Translations under genes and position numbers: made by a program
Shown here: piece by piece, positions 1 to 8,012 of the stretch
Numbering within the stretch: the first letter of the stretch is position 1
Layout: every line of letters begins with the position of its first letter
DNA from: Bacteroidota bacterium
Lineage (GTDB): Bacteria; Bacteroidota; Bacteroidia; Cytophagales; Cytophagaceae
DNA: 64,000 nucleotides
Assembly: GCA_023458555.1 (NCBI GenBank)
Contig: JAEWYS010000018.1
Coordinates: 62,001 to 126,000 of the forward strand
Direction of reading: 5' to 3'
The notes under the pieces: model-generated
Databases searched by the model: none
Told to the model about the DNA's origin: nothing
Seen by the model: the letters and a program-made list of their open reading frames with translations, nothing else

Positions 1-602
1 AGGGTGGAATTTCAAAAATCGTTATCGAAAGAACTCTTAAGAGAATTACCCTTACTGTTAATACAGCACGTCCTGGTGTTGTGATTGGTAAAGGTGGTGC
101 TGAAGTTGATAAGATTAAGGAGGAGCTTAAGAAAATTACTGGTAAAGATGTTCAGATCAATATCTTTGAGATAAAGAGACCTGAATTGGATGCTAAGCTG
201 GTTGGTGAATCAATCGCACAACAGCTGCAAGCCAGAATTTCGTATAGAAGAGCTATGAAGCAGGCTATTGCTTCAACTATGAGGGTAGGAGCTTTAGGTA
301 TCAAAGTTAAGGTTTCCGGAAGACTAGGTGGTGCTGAAATGGCGCGCACAGAGCAATATAAAGAAGGTAGAATTCCATTGCATACAATTCGTGCGGATAT
401 TGACTATGCTATTTCTGAAGCACATACAGTTTATGGAAAGATCGGAATAAAAGTTTGGATCTTTAAGGGTGAAGTTTTCGGAAAAAGAGACTTATCTCCT
501 AATGTAGGTCTTGCAAGTGCTTCTTCTTCATCTGAGTCAGGTGTAGCTTCTGCTGGAAGAAGAGGAAAGAAGGAAACTGTAAGTAGAAAGAAAAGACGTT
601 AG
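1..602 (+). CDS. rpsC: 30S ribosomal protein S3 (5' truncated by window)
   Basis: Ribosomal protein S3 sits at the mRNA entry side of the small subunit. The reading frame is open from base 3 upstream of any start codon and reads into a typical S3 segment (TARPGVVIGKGG). The true start therefore lies before the window, and the GTG at 81 is an internal valine. The GKGG loop is the nucleic-acid-binding signature of the type II KH domain. The SYRRAMKQAI stretch and the following basic segment are the usual S3 C-terminal domain. The protein ends in a Ser-rich then Lys/Arg-rich tail of about 35 residues, longer than in E. coli. It lies 24 bp before rplP in the normal S10-operon order. Confidence 0.97.
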   Translation, partial: GGISKIVIERTLKRITLTVNTARPGVVIGKGGAEVDKIKEELKKITGKDVQINIFEIKRPELDAKLVGESIAQQLQARISYRRAMKQAIASTMRVGALGIKVKVSGRLGGAEMARTEQYKEGRIPLHTIRADIDYAISEAHTVYGKIGIKVWIFKGEVFGKRDLSPNVGLASASSSSESGVASAGRRGKKETVSRKKRR

Positions 603-626
603 TATTGCATTTAATCTAAGGTAAAG

Positions 627-1046
627 ATGTTACAGCCGAGAAGGACAAAATTTAGAAAGCAGCAGAAAGGAAGAATTAAAGGAATTGCAACTCGTGGAAG
701 TTCAATCGCGTTTGGTTCTTTTGGAATTAAAAGTCTTGAGCCTGCTTATATTACAAGCAGACAGATCGAGGCTGCTCGTATAGCAATCAGCAGGGCAATG
801 AAAAGGGAGGGTCAAATCTGGATCCGAATATTCCCTGATAAACCAATAACGAAAAAGCCTGCTGAAGTTAGGATGGGTAAAGGTAAAGGTGCGCCTGAAT
901 ATTGGGTAGCTGTTGTTAAACCTGGAACCATTCTTTTTGAATCTGGTGGTGTTTCTAGAGAAATAGCTGAAGAATCACTTCGTTTGGCAGCTCAGAAATT
1001 GCCGGTAAGAACAAAGTTTGTGGTAAGGCCTGATTATAAAGGATAA
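627..1046 (+). CDS. rplP: 50S ribosomal protein L16
   Basis: L16 is a large-subunit protein near the A-site tRNA and the peptidyl-transferase region. At 139 residues it has the normal family length. The start MLQPRRTKFRK, the central MGKGKGAPEYWVAVV loop and the LAAQKLPVRTKFV end are all standard. It follows rpsC by 24 bp and precedes rpmC by 5 bp, so it is co-transcribed with both. The ATG at 627 is the only sensible start because it gives the conserved N-terminus directly. Nothing unusual is seen. Confidence 0.97.
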   Translation: MLQPRRTKFRKQQKGRIKGIATRGSSIAFGSFGIKSLEPAYITSRQIEAARIAISRAMKREGQIWIRIFPDKPITKKPAEVRMGKGKGAPEYWVAVVKPGTILFESGGVSREIAEESLRLAAQKLPVRTKFVVRPDYKG

Positions 1047-1051
1047 ATGCA

Positions 1052-1246
1052 ATGAAGAATTCTGAAATAAATTCACTAAGTCTGGAAGACCTTAAAGAAA
1101 GAATTAAGGCAGAAGAGGATAATCTGTTACGTTTAACGTTTGCTCATGGAATTTCTCCTATAGAGAATCCCATGAAAATCAGAGCCTCCAGAAAATTGGT
1201 TGCCAGATTAAAAACACGGTTAAATTCCCAATCTGCAAATGCTTAA
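1052..1246 (+). CDS. rpmC: 50S ribosomal protein L29
   Basis: L29 is a small helical hairpin protein at the peptide-exit side of the large subunit, near the docking site for nascent-chain factors. The 64 residues match family length. The N-terminal helix (SLEDLKERIKAEEDNLLRL) and the later segment with NPMKIRASRKLVARLKTRL correspond to the two helices of the family. It starts 5 bp after rplP and ends 12 bp before rpsQ, the usual S10-operon order. Identification rests on both sequence and position. Confidence 0.94.
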   Translation: MKNSEINSLSLEDLKERIKAEEDNLLRLTFAHGISPIENPMKIRASRKLVARLKTRLNSQSANA

Positions 1247-1258
1247 TCTTTAAGGAAC

Positions 1259-1516
1259 ATGGAGACAAGAAATTTAAGAAAAGAAAGAATAGGAAGGGTT
1301 GTGAGTAATAAAATGACCAAATCAATTACAGTTTTGGTGGAAAGAAAGGTAAAGCACCCTATCTATGGTAAGTTTGTATCCAAATCAAATAAGTTGATGG
1401 CTCATGATGAAAGTAATGATTGTGGTATCGGTGATTTGGTCAAAATAATGGAAACTCGTCCAACCAGTAAGAACAAGCGTTGGAGATTGGTAGAAATTTT
1501 AGAAAGGGCTAAATAA
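1259..1516 (+). CDS. rpsQ: 30S ribosomal protein S17
   Basis: S17 is an OB-fold protein that binds 16S rRNA early in small-subunit assembly. The 85 residues contain the family hallmarks: RIGRVVSNKMTKSITV near the N-terminus, KHPIYGKFV in the middle, and the GDLVKIMETRPTSKNKRWRL end. It starts with ATG at 1259 and ends one base before rplN, so translation of the pair is probably coupled. No extension or missing segment was seen compared with the bacterial family. Confidence 0.97.
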   Translation: METRNLRKERIGRVVSNKMTKSITVLVERKVKHPIYGKFVSKSNKLMAHDESNDCGIGDLVKIMETRPTSKNKRWRLVEILERAK

Positions 1517-1517
1517 T

Positions 1518-1886
1518 ATGATCAGGCAGGAATCAAGACTTAATGTTGCTGACAATAGCGGAGCTAAAGAAGTTTTAGTTATTAGAGTTCTTGGTGGAAC
1601 AGGTAGAAAATCTGCTTCCATTGGAGATAAAGTTATTGTAACTGTTAAATCAGCTCTTTCTTCAAGCAATATGAAAAAAGGAACTGTATCTAGAGCGGTT
1701 ATCGTCAGAACCAAAAAAGAAGTACGTAGAACTGATGGATCTTATATCCGTTTTGGTGATAATGCTGTAGTTCTTCTTAATGCTAATGACGAACCCCGAG
1801 GTACTCGTATCTTTGGGCCTGTAGCCAGAGAGCTAAGAGAAAAGCAGTTCATGAAAATTGTATCATTGGCCCCTGAAGTTTTGTAA
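1518..1886 (+). CDS. rplN: 50S ribosomal protein L14
   Basis: L14 lies at the subunit interface and helps form intersubunit bridge contacts with 16S rRNA. The product is 122 residues, the exact usual length. It begins MIRQESRLNVADNSGAKE and ends with the conserved GPVARELREKQFMKIVSLAPEVL region. The start codon lies one base after the rpsQ stop. A short possible upstream extension of the next gene overlaps the L14 3' end, but the L14 frame itself is unambiguous. Confidence 0.98.
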   Translation: MIRQESRLNVADNSGAKEVLVIRVLGGTGRKSASIGDKVIVTVKSALSSSNMKKGTVSRAVIVRTKKEVRRTDGSYIRFGDNAVVLLNANDEPRGTRIFGPVARELREKQFMKIVSLAPEVL

Positions 1887-1890
1887 GATT

Positions 1891-2238
1891 ATGGATAGGA
1901 AAAATAATAAGCAGCCAAAATTGCATATAAAGAAAGGTGATACTGTCAAAGTAATTTCCGGTGATCATAAAACAAAAACCGGTAAAGTCCTTTCTTTGGA
2001 TACTGAGAAGAGAAGAGCAATAGTAGAGGGTGTTAATGTTGTCTCAAGACATATTAAGCCTTCAGCTTCAAACCCTAATGGGGGAATAAAGCAACAAGAA
2101 GCTCCTATTCACATTAGTAATCTTATGTTAGTTGATCCGGCATCCGGTAACCCTACCAGAACTGGTAGAAAGCCAGACTCAAAAGGAAAGTTAACCAGAT
2201 ATTCAAAAAAATCAGGGGAGGTTATAAATAATGGCTAA
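1891..2238 (+). CDS. rplX: 50S ribosomal protein L24
   Basis: L24 initiates large-subunit assembly by binding the 5' domain of 23S rRNA. A KOW motif lies near the N-terminus (KKGDTVKVISGDHKTKTGKV), followed by the EGVNVVSRHIKPS segment typical of the family. The frame is open back to 1858, but that would overlap rplN by 29 bases and add 11 residues (MYHWPLKFCKI) foreign to L24. The ATG at 1891, four bases after the rplN stop, is chosen and gives 115 residues. The stop overlaps the rplE start by 8 bases. Confidence 0.95.
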   Translation: MDRKNNKQPKLHIKKGDTVKVISGDHKTKTGKVLSLDTEKRRAIVEGVNVVSRHIKPSASNPNGGIKQQEAPIHISNLMLVDPASGNPTRTGRKPDSKGKLTRYSKKSGEVINNG

Positions 2239-2788
2239 TCCAAGACTTAAAGATAAATATACAAAGGAGATTGTCTCTGCTTTGAAAGATAAGTTTCAGT
2301 ATAAGTCAGCGATGCAGGTTCCTAAGATAACTAAGATAGTTATTAATAAAGGTATTGGGGCTGCTGTTTCTGATAAGAAGCTTGTAGATGTTGGTGTAGA
2401 TGAGTTAACTCAGATTTCCGGACAAAAAGCGGTTGCTACTATTTCCAAGAAAGCTATTTCTAACTTCAAGTTGCGTGAAAATATGCCAATTGGAGCAAAG
2501 GTAACATTGAGAGGAGACAAAATGTATGAATTCTTCGACCGATTGATTACAGTGGCACTACCAAGGGTTAGAGACTTTCGTGGTATCAGTGACAAAGGTT
2601 TCGATGGAAAAGGTAATTATACTCTTGGAGTTAAAGAACAAATTATCTTCCCTGAAATCAGTATAGAAAAAGTTGCTAAGATTTCCGGTATGGATATTAC
2701 TTTCGTTACTTCCGCTACCACTGATGAGGAAAGTCTTGAGCTATTAAAGGCATTCGGAATGCCATTTGCAAATCAGAAAAAATCTTAA
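2231..2788 (+). CDS. rplE: 50S ribosomal protein L5
   Basis: L5 binds 5S rRNA in the central protuberance and contacts P-site tRNA. The 185 residues fit the family. Conserved stretches seen are PKITKIVINKGIG, the TISKKAISNFKLRENMPIGAKVTLRG core, and the LPRVRDFRGIS-to-YTLGVKEQIIFPEI region. The gene starts 8 bases before the rplX stop, a coupled-translation arrangement. It ends 3 bases before rpsN. Confidence 0.98.
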   Translation: MANPRLKDKYTKEIVSALKDKFQYKSAMQVPKITKIVINKGIGAAVSDKKLVDVGVDELTQISGQKAVATISKKAISNFKLRENMPIGAKVTLRGDKMYEFFDRLITVALPRVRDFRGISDKGFDGKGNYTLGVKEQIIFPEISIEKVAKISGMDITFVTSATTDEESLELLKAFGMPFANQKKS

Positions 2789-2791
2789 GTT

Positions 2792-3061
2792 ATGGCTAAG
2801 GAATCTGTAAAAGCTAGAGAAAGAAAAAGAATAGCCACAGTCGCTAAGTATGCTGAAAAAAGAGCTGCGCTAAAAGCTGCTGGTGATTATGAAGCATTGG
2901 ATAAACTTCCAAGAAATGCATCCCCTGTTCGAATTCATAATAGATGTAAGTTAACTGGTAGACCTAAGGGATATATGAGAAAGTTTGGTATATCAAGGGT
3001 TACTTTCAGAGAGTTGGCATCTGCCGGGAAAATACCTGGATTGACAAAAGCGAGCTGGTAA
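2792..3061 (+). CDS. rpsN: 30S ribosomal protein S14 (zinc-free type)
   Basis: S14 lies in the head of the 30S subunit. The 89-residue length is between the short zinc form (about 61) and the E. coli form (about 101). It contains only one cysteine in the RNRCKLTGRPKG signature, so the CxxC pairs needed for zinc are absent and this is a C-minus S14. The end (GKIPGLTKASW) is canonical. It closes the first transcription block of the cluster, because a gap of 100 bp with a promoter follows before rpsH. Confidence 0.97.
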   Translation: MAKESVKARERKRIATVAKYAEKRAALKAAGDYEALDKLPRNASPVRIHNRCKLTGRPKGYMRKFGISRVTFRELASAGKIPGLTKASW

Positions 3062-3099
3062 TTAAATTAGAATTATTTTTTATTTAAAAAATAAGTTCT

Positions 3100-3107
3100 T
3101 ATCTTTG
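3100..3107 (+). promoter_or_regulatory. Bacteroidetes -7 promoter element upstream of rpsH
   Basis: TATCTTTG is an exact match to the Bacteroidetes -7 consensus TAnnTTTG. It sits in the only gap of note (100 bp) inside the ribosomal cluster, 54 bases before the rpsH ATG. No convincing TTG -33 element was seen at the usual distance. A small inverted repeat, AGCCC(gctttt)GGGCT at 3109-3124, begins right after it and would lie at the very 5' end of the transcript. The promoter call is inference from consensus and position. Confidence 0.6.
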
Positions 3108-3161
3108 CAGCCCGCTTTTGGGCTTTGATTTTGATAAAGACGGTTTAAATAATATAAAAAG

Positions 3162-3560
3162 ATGACGGATCCGGTAGCAGATTTTTTAACAAGGTTAAGG
3201 AATGCAATGAAAGCCAATCATAGAATTGTGGAAGTTCCTGCTTCAAATTTGAAAAAGGAAATTACCAAGGTTCTTTTTGATAAAGGATACATTCTTAACT
3301 ATAAATTTGAGGATTCTGAAAATAATCAGGGAAATATTAAAATTGCTTTGAAATATAACCCTGTTACTAAAGAGTCAGCTATCACGAAACTTGAAAGAGT
3401 TAGTTCTCCTGGATTGAGAAAATATGTTCAGGCTGATGCTTTGCCTCGAGTTCTTAACGGTCTTGGAATTGCTATCTTAAGTACATCAAAAGGTGTAATG
3501 ACAGATAAGGAAGCCAGACAATTGAATATTGGTGGGGAAGTAATGTGTTATGTTTATTAA
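3162..3560 (+). CDS. rpsH: 30S ribosomal protein S8
   Basis: S8 is a primary 16S rRNA-binding protein. In E. coli it also represses the spc operon by binding its own mRNA. The 132 residues begin MTDPVADFLTRLRNAMKANH and end with the STSKGVMTDKEARQLNIGGEVMCYVY signature, both typical. It is the first gene after the internal promoter at 3100, whereas in E. coli the spc block starts with rplN. Whether S8 autoregulates here is not visible from the sequence. Confidence 0.98.
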   Translation: MTDPVADFLTRLRNAMKANHRIVEVPASNLKKEITKVLFDKGYILNYKFEDSENNQGNIKIALKYNPVTKESAITKLERVSSPGLRKYVQADALPRVLNGLGIAILSTSKGVMTDKEARQLNIGGEVMCYVY

Positions 3561-3582
3561 TTAAAGAAGATATCAAAAGGGT

Positions 3583-4137
3583 ATGTCAAGAATAGGAAAA
3601 AAGCCGATTACCTTGCCTTCACAAGTAGAAGTTTCTGTTTCTTCTCGTAATGAGGTAGTTGTAAAGGGTCCTAAAGGGACACTTACACAGGTGGTTGATC
3701 CTGATATAAAGGTTTCTGTAGAGGGAAACTCGGTTGTTGTTGAGAGACCTACTGAACAGAAGAGACATAAAGCTCTTCATGGTCTTTACCGTTCATTGAT
3801 TAGCAATATGATTGAAGGAGTTAATCAAGGTTATAAGACTGAGCTTGAATTTGTTGGTGTTGGTTATAAGGCAACAGCAAACGGTCAGGTACTTGAGTTA
3901 AGTTTAGGATATTCTCACAATATTTTTGTTGCACTTCCTAAGGAGGTTTCTGTTAGTGCGGTGACTGATAAAGGAAAGAATCCTATTGTTACTCTTGAAG
4001 GTATTGATAAACAACTTGTAGGCCAGGTGGCTGCTAAAATCAGATCGCTTCGTAAAGTTGAGCCTTATAAAGGAAAAGGTGTTCGGTTTGTTAATGAAGT
4101 TGTTAGACGTAAAGCGGGTAAAACTGCTGCTAAATAA
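3583..4137 (+). CDS. rplF: 50S ribosomal protein L6
   Basis: L6 is a two-domain large-subunit protein near the factor-binding site and the sarcin-ricin loop. The 184 residues begin MSRIGKKPITLP. The second domain carries the family signature (KVEPYKGKGVRFVNEVVRRKAGK) close to the C-terminus. It follows rpsH by 22 bp and precedes rplR by 10 bp. All conserved regions appear intact. Confidence 0.98.
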   Translation: MSRIGKKPITLPSQVEVSVSSRNEVVVKGPKGTLTQVVDPDIKVSVEGNSVVVERPTEQKRHKALHGLYRSLISNMIEGVNQGYKTELEFVGVGYKATANGQVLELSLGYSHNIFVALPKEVSVSAVTDKGKNPIVTLEGIDKQLVGQVAAKIRSLRKVEPYKGKGVRFVNEVVRRKAGKTAAK

Positions 4138-4147
4138 TAGTTGAAAG

Positions 4148-4498
4148 ATGGCAACAAAAAAGGATCTTAGAAGACTTAGAATTAGAAGAGGAATCCGGAA
4201 TAAAATTTCTGGCTCTACTTCCATACCGAGACTGTCTGTTTTTAGAAGTAATACCGGTATATATGCTCAGTTGATTGATGATTTAAAAGGCTTTACTCTT
4301 GTAAGCGCGTCATCTCGTGAGTTGGACTCTGTTACTGGTACTAAGATAGAATTATCAAAAGTAGTTGGACAAAAGCTGGCAGAGAAAGCTCTTGCAAAGG
4401 GAATAAATCAGGTTGTTTTTGATCGTGGCGGCTACTTATATCATGGAAGAGTTAAGGCTTTGGCAGATGGTGCCAGAGAAGGAGGATTAAAGTTTTAA
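4148..4498 (+). CDS. rplR: 50S ribosomal protein L18
   Basis: L18 binds 5S rRNA together with L5 and L25 in the central protuberance. The 116-residue product has the normal bacterial length. It contains the basic N-terminal region (RRLRIRRGIRNKISG), IPRLSVFRSNTGIYAQLIDD, and the FDRGGYLYHGRVKALADGAREGGLKF end that defines the family. It starts 10 bp after rplF and ends 6 bp before rpsE. Confidence 0.98.
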   Translation: MATKKDLRRLRIRRGIRNKISGSTSIPRLSVFRSNTGIYAQLIDDLKGFTLVSASSRELDSVTGTKIELSKVVGQKLAEKALAKGINQVVFDRGGYLYHGRVKALADGAREGGLKF

Positions 4499-4504
4499 TT
4501 AATT

Positions 4505-5023
4505 ATGGCTCAGGTAAATATTCGTTCTGTTAAAGCTAGTGAAATCGACTTGAAAGAAAGAGTCGTTGCAATTCAAAGAGTAGCTAAAGTAGTTAAAGGA
4601 GGTAGAAGATTTAGTTTTTCTGCTATTGTAGTAGTCGGAGATGGTAATGGAGTAGTTGGTTACGGGCTTGGTAAAGCAAATGAAGTTACAGATGCAATTA
4701 CCAAGGGTGTAGATGATGCCAAGAAAAATCTGATTAAGGTACCTGTTTTAAAAGGAACTTTGCCTCATGAGACTATTGGTAAATACAGCGGTGGTCTTGT
4801 TTTATTAAAACCAGCAGCTCCTGGAACAGGAGTAATAGCAGGTGGAGCAATGCGTGCTGTATTGGAAAGTGCCGGTATAAAAGACGTATTGGCAAAGTCT
4901 AAAGGTTCTTCTAATCCTCACAACGTTGTTAAGGCTACATTTGATGCACTTATCAGAATGAGAGCTCCGCATACTGTTGCTCAGCAGCGTGGCGTCACTT
5001 TATCTAAAGTTTTTAACGGTTAA
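4505..5023 (+). CDS. rpsE: 30S ribosomal protein S5
   Basis: S5 helps set decoding fidelity and mRNA helicase activity at the mRNA entry tunnel. The 172 residues contain the S5 double-stranded RNA-binding domain (KERVVAIQRVAKVVKGGRRF onward, with the VVGDGNGVVGYGLGKANEV loop). The C-terminal domain carries the GTGVIAGGAMRAVLESAG signature. It is followed 6 bases later by rpmD. Confidence 0.98.
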   Translation: MAQVNIRSVKASEIDLKERVVAIQRVAKVVKGGRRFSFSAIVVVGDGNGVVGYGLGKANEVTDAITKGVDDAKKNLIKVPVLKGTLPHETIGKYSGGLVLLKPAAPGTGVIAGGAMRAVLESAGIKDVLAKSKGSSNPHNVVKATFDALIRMRAPHTVAQQRGVTLSKVFNG

Positions 5024-5029
5024 TATAAC

Positions 5030-5209
5030 ATGGCTAAAGTAAAAATTACCCAGGTAAGAAGTACAATTGATCGTCCTGAGTCTCAGAAAAGAACGATAGC
5101 AGCTCTTGGTTTGGGTAGAATCAATAAAAGTGTTGTTGTAGAGAATACCCCACAAATTGCGGGTATGGTTAAAAAAGTAAATCATTTAGTTGTTTTAACT
5201 GAAGCATAA
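5030..5209 (+). CDS. rpmD: 50S ribosomal protein L30
   Basis: This 59-residue gene reads MAKVKITQVRSTIDRPESQK and continues through LGLGRINKSVVVENTPQIAGMV to VLTEA. The pattern is that of bacterial L30, with the ferredoxin-like fold signature IDRPESQKRTIAALGLG. It fills the gap between rpsE (stop 5023) and rplO (ATG 5211), its expected place. The stop codon lies one base before the rplO start, so the two are probably translationally coupled. Confidence 0.95.
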   Translation: MAKVKITQVRSTIDRPESQKRTIAALGLGRINKSVVVENTPQIAGMVKKVNHLVVLTEA

Positions 5210-5210
5210 A

Positions 5211-5657
5211 ATGAAATTAAGTAATTTAAAGCCGGCAAACGGATCCGTTAAAACCTCAAAGAGAGTTGGTAGAGGACCAGGTTCAGGACTTGGAGGAACC
5301 AGTGCTAGAGGACATAAAGGTGCTAAATCAAGATCAGGATATTCCAAAAAAATAGGTTTTGAAGGTGGTCAGATGCCTTTGCAAAGACGTATCCCGAAAT
5401 TTGGATTTAAAAACCCTTCAAAAGTTTATTTTAAATCAATTAATCTTGATACTCTGGCTGAGCTTGTTGAAAAGACATCTGCAAAAACCATAGACAGGGA
5501 ATTACTTCTTGCTAATGGTCTTATGAGCAAGAATGACAAAGTTAAAGTTCTTGGAAGAGGAGAATTAAAGGTTGGTATTGAAGTTAAGGCAAACGGATTT
5601 TCTGATTCTGCTAAAAAGGCAATTGAAGCTGCCGGTGGAAAATTTTCAATAGTATAA
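5211..5657 (+). CDS. rplO: 50S ribosomal protein L15
   Basis: L15 is a late-assembly large-subunit protein that threads a long basic extension into 23S rRNA. The 148 residues have the Gly/Arg-rich N-terminus (RVGRGPGSGLGGTSARGHKG), the FEGGQMPLQRRIPKFGF signature, and a globular end terminating EAAGGKFSIV. It begins one base after rpmD and ends four bases before the secY ATG. Confidence 0.98.
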   Translation: MKLSNLKPANGSVKTSKRVGRGPGSGLGGTSARGHKGAKSRSGYSKKIGFEGGQMPLQRRIPKFGFKNPSKVYFKSINLDTLAELVEKTSAKTIDRELLLANGLMSKNDKVKVLGRGELKVGIEVKANGFSDSAKKAIEAAGGKFSIV

Positions 5658-5661
5658 GTTG

Positions 5662-6987
5662 ATGAAGAAGTTCGTTCAAACAGTTAAGAATATTTTTTCG
5701 ATTGAGGATTTGAGAATCCGGATCATTAATACAATTGGTTTTCTTATAATTTTCCGTCTTGGATCTTATATTGTTTTGCCAGGAGTTGATCCGAAATCCT
5801 TGGAGGAAGGAATAGCAACGCAGGGTATATTAGGATTTATAGATACCTTCGTAGGTGGAGCGTTTAGTAACCTTTCCATCTTTGCGTTAGGTATAATGCC
5901 TTATATTTCTGCGTCAATTGTTTTACAACTTCTTACATTTGCCGTACCCTACTTCCAAAAACTACAAAAGGAAGGTGAGTCAGGCAGGAAAAAGATTAAT
6001 CAGATTACGCGTTGGTTAACAATCGCTATTACCGCTGCACAATCTATCGGATATATCCAGGGCTTAGTTGATCCGAAAATGCTATTCCCCGGAATTAGCA
6101 TGAGTACATTTACTGTATGGTCCGTATTTATTTTAACAGCCGGAACTATGTTCACAATGTGGCTTGGTGAAAAGATTACGGAAAAAGGGATAGGAAATGG
6201 TATTTCCATGTTGATTATGATTGGTATAATCTCGCGTTTTCCTCAGGCTCTAATTCAGGAGGGGCATGATAAGGGATTATCAAATTCATTGTTTTTCATA
6301 ATTGAGCTTCTTGTTTTATTCTTTATTGTAATGGGAGTTGTAGCGCTTACTCAGGCTACAAGACAAATTCCGGTACAATATGCGAAACAAGTTGTTGGAA
6401 ATAAGGTTTATGGAGGACAGAGACAATACATACCTCTTAAAGTAATTGCTGCTGGTGTCATGCCTATAATTTTTGCACAGTCTATCATGTTTGTTCCAGC
6501 GCTGGCGGCCGGGTTTTTCAAGGATTCCAGTGATTTGGCGAATACAATAGGTACTGTGTTTTCTGATTTTGCATCCTGGCAGTATAATCTTGTGTTTGCT
6601 CTGATGATTATAATTTTCACTTTCTTTTATACTGCTCTTACAGTTAATCCCAATCAGATCTCTGATGATATGAAGAGAAATGGTGGATTTATTCCTGGTG
6701 TTAGGCCTGGGAAAGATACATCAGAATTCATAGACGGAGTTCTCTCGAAAATAACCTTACCAGGAGCTATTTTCCTTGCGTTGGTTGCTATTCTTCCTGC
6801 GATCGCAAGTAAAGCCGGAATTTCAAGAGAGTTCTCGTATTTCTTCGGTGGTACTTCGTTGTTGATTATGGTTGGTGTTGTCTTGGATACTTTACAGCAG
6901 ATCAACAGTTATCTGTTAATGAGACATTATGAAGGAATGATGAAATCCAATAAGCTTCGTGAGCGTTCTGGCATACCAATTTCGTAA
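5662..6987 (+). CDS. secY: Protein translocase subunit SecY
   Basis: SecY is the channel-forming subunit of the Sec translocon in the inner membrane. The protein is about 441 residues with ten hydrophobic membrane segments. It carries recognisable SecY signatures: GSYIVLPGVDP after the first membrane helix, FVGGAFSNLSIFALGIMPYISASI, the GIGNGISMLIMIGI stretch and the PVQYAKQVVG cytoplasmic loop. A TTG at 5659 could extend it by one residue, but the ATG at 5662 is preferred. All exported surface proteins later in this window would first cross this channel. There is no adk between secY and map, unlike in many other phyla. Confidence 0.98.
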   Translation: MKKFVQTVKNIFSIEDLRIRIINTIGFLIIFRLGSYIVLPGVDPKSLEEGIATQGILGFIDTFVGGAFSNLSIFALGIMPYISASIVLQLLTFAVPYFQKLQKEGESGRKKINQITRWLTIAITAAQSIGYIQGLVDPKMLFPGISMSTFTVWSVFILTAGTMFTMWLGEKITEKGIGNGISMLIMIGIISRFPQALIQEGHDKGLSNSLFFIIELLVLFFIVMGVVALTQATRQIPVQYAKQVVGNKVYGGQRQYIPLKVIAAGVMPIIFAQSIMFVPALAAGFFKDSSDLANTIGTVFSDFASWQYNLVFALMIIIFTFFYTALTVNPNQISDDMKRNGGFIPGVRPGKDTSEFIDGVLSKITLPGAIFLALVAILPAIASKAGISREFSYFFGGTSLLIMVGVVLDTLQQINSYLLMRHYEGMMKSNKLRERSGIPIS

Positions 6988-7010
6988 GGCAGGGGAGGTA
7001 AGTGAGCAAG

Positions 7011-7787
7011 ATGATTTTTTATAAAACTGATGGAGAGATTGAGACAATCAGAGAAGGTGCACTAATACTTGGGAAAGCTCATGCAGAGGTTGCCAAGGTT
7101 ATTAAACCTGGTGTCACAACAAAATTTCTCGATTCAGTAGCATTTGAATTTATAAAGAGTAATTTTGCAGAGCCGTCTTTTAAAGGATACAATGACTTTC
7201 CTGCGTCTTTATGTATTTCAGTTAATGATCAGGTTGTTCATGGTATACCCGGGAATTATGTGTTGAAAGATGGTGATATAGTTTCGATTGATTGCGGAGT
7301 TTTTTATAAAGGTTTACATAGCGATAGTGCATATACTTATGCAGTTGGTGAGGTGGAGGAGAAAACCAGGCATTTATTAAAGGTTACAAAGGAATCTTTA
7401 TACAAAGCGATTGAAAATGCCATTGTAGGAAACAGGATTGGTGATATTGCATACGCCGTACAAGCACATGCAGAGAATGAAGGTTTTTCAATAGTCAGGG
7501 AATTGGTCGGTCATGGAGTGGGAAAAAAGCTTCATGAGGGTCCGGAAGTCCCTAACTATGGCAAACGAGGTAAAGGTGTAAAGCTCGAGGAAGGGATGGT
7601 ATTGGCGATTGAACCTATGGTCAATCTTGGTAGGAAGAATATAATTCAGGAAGGAGATGGGTGGACTATACGAACTGCTGACAGAAAGCCCTCTGCTCAT
7701 TTTGAACATACTGTGGCAATCAGGAGAGATAAAGCTGATATTCTTACTACGTTTGAATATATAGAAGAAGTAATTAAAGCATTTTAA
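7011..7787 (+). CDS. map: Methionine aminopeptidase type I
   Basis: The enzyme removes the initiator methionine from nascent proteins. The five metal ligands of the pita-bread fold can be placed: Asp in SIDCGVFYKG, Asp in LHSDSAYTY, His in GHGVGKKLHEGP, Glu in AIEPMVNLG and Glu in HFEHTVAI. A GTG at 7002 would add three residues. The ATG at 7011 gives the common N-terminus MIFYKTDGEIE and sits 12 bases from the purine-rich AGGGGAGG at 6991, so it is preferred. The stop overlaps the infA start by one base. Confidence 0.95.
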   Translation: MIFYKTDGEIETIREGALILGKAHAEVAKVIKPGVTTKFLDSVAFEFIKSNFAEPSFKGYNDFPASLCISVNDQVVHGIPGNYVLKDGDIVSIDCGVFYKGLHSDSAYTYAVGEVEEKTRHLLKVTKESLYKAIENAIVGNRIGDIAYAVQAHAENEGFSIVRELVGHGVGKKLHEGPEVPNYGKRGKGVKLEEGMVLAIEPMVNLGRKNIIQEGDGWTIRTADRKPSAHFEHTVAIRRDKADILTTFEYIEEVIKAF

Positions 7788-8005
7788 TGGCAAAACAGTC
7801 ATCAATTGAACAGGATGGAACCATTCTTGAAGCTTTGTCTAACGCTATGTTTAGGGTTGAGCTAGAGAATGGACATCAGGTAGTTGCGCATATTTCAGGT
7901 AAGATGAGAATGAATTACATTAAAATTTTGCCGGGAGATAAGGTCAAACTTGAAATGTCGCCATACGATCTTACTAAGGGAAGGATAGTATACAGATATA
8001 AATAA
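7787..8005 (+). CDS. infA: Translation initiation factor IF-1
   Basis: IF-1 occupies the A site of the 30S subunit during initiation. The 72-residue product is one S1-like OB domain with the expected landmarks: MAKQSSIEQDGTILEALSNA at the start, FRVELENGHQVVAHISGKMR, and the ILPGDKVKLEMSPYDLTKGRIVYRYK end. Its ATG overlaps the map stop codon (TAATG), pointing to coupled translation. Seven bases separate it from rpmJ. Confidence 0.98.
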   Translation: MAKQSSIEQDGTILEALSNAMFRVELENGHQVVAHISGKMRMNYIKILPGDKVKLEMSPYDLTKGRIVYRYK

Positions 8006-8012
8006 TACAACA

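Noticed and set aside
1858..1890. Upstream extension of rplX
   Set aside because: It would overlap rplN by 29 bases and add residues not found in L24. The ATG at 1891 follows the rplN stop closely.
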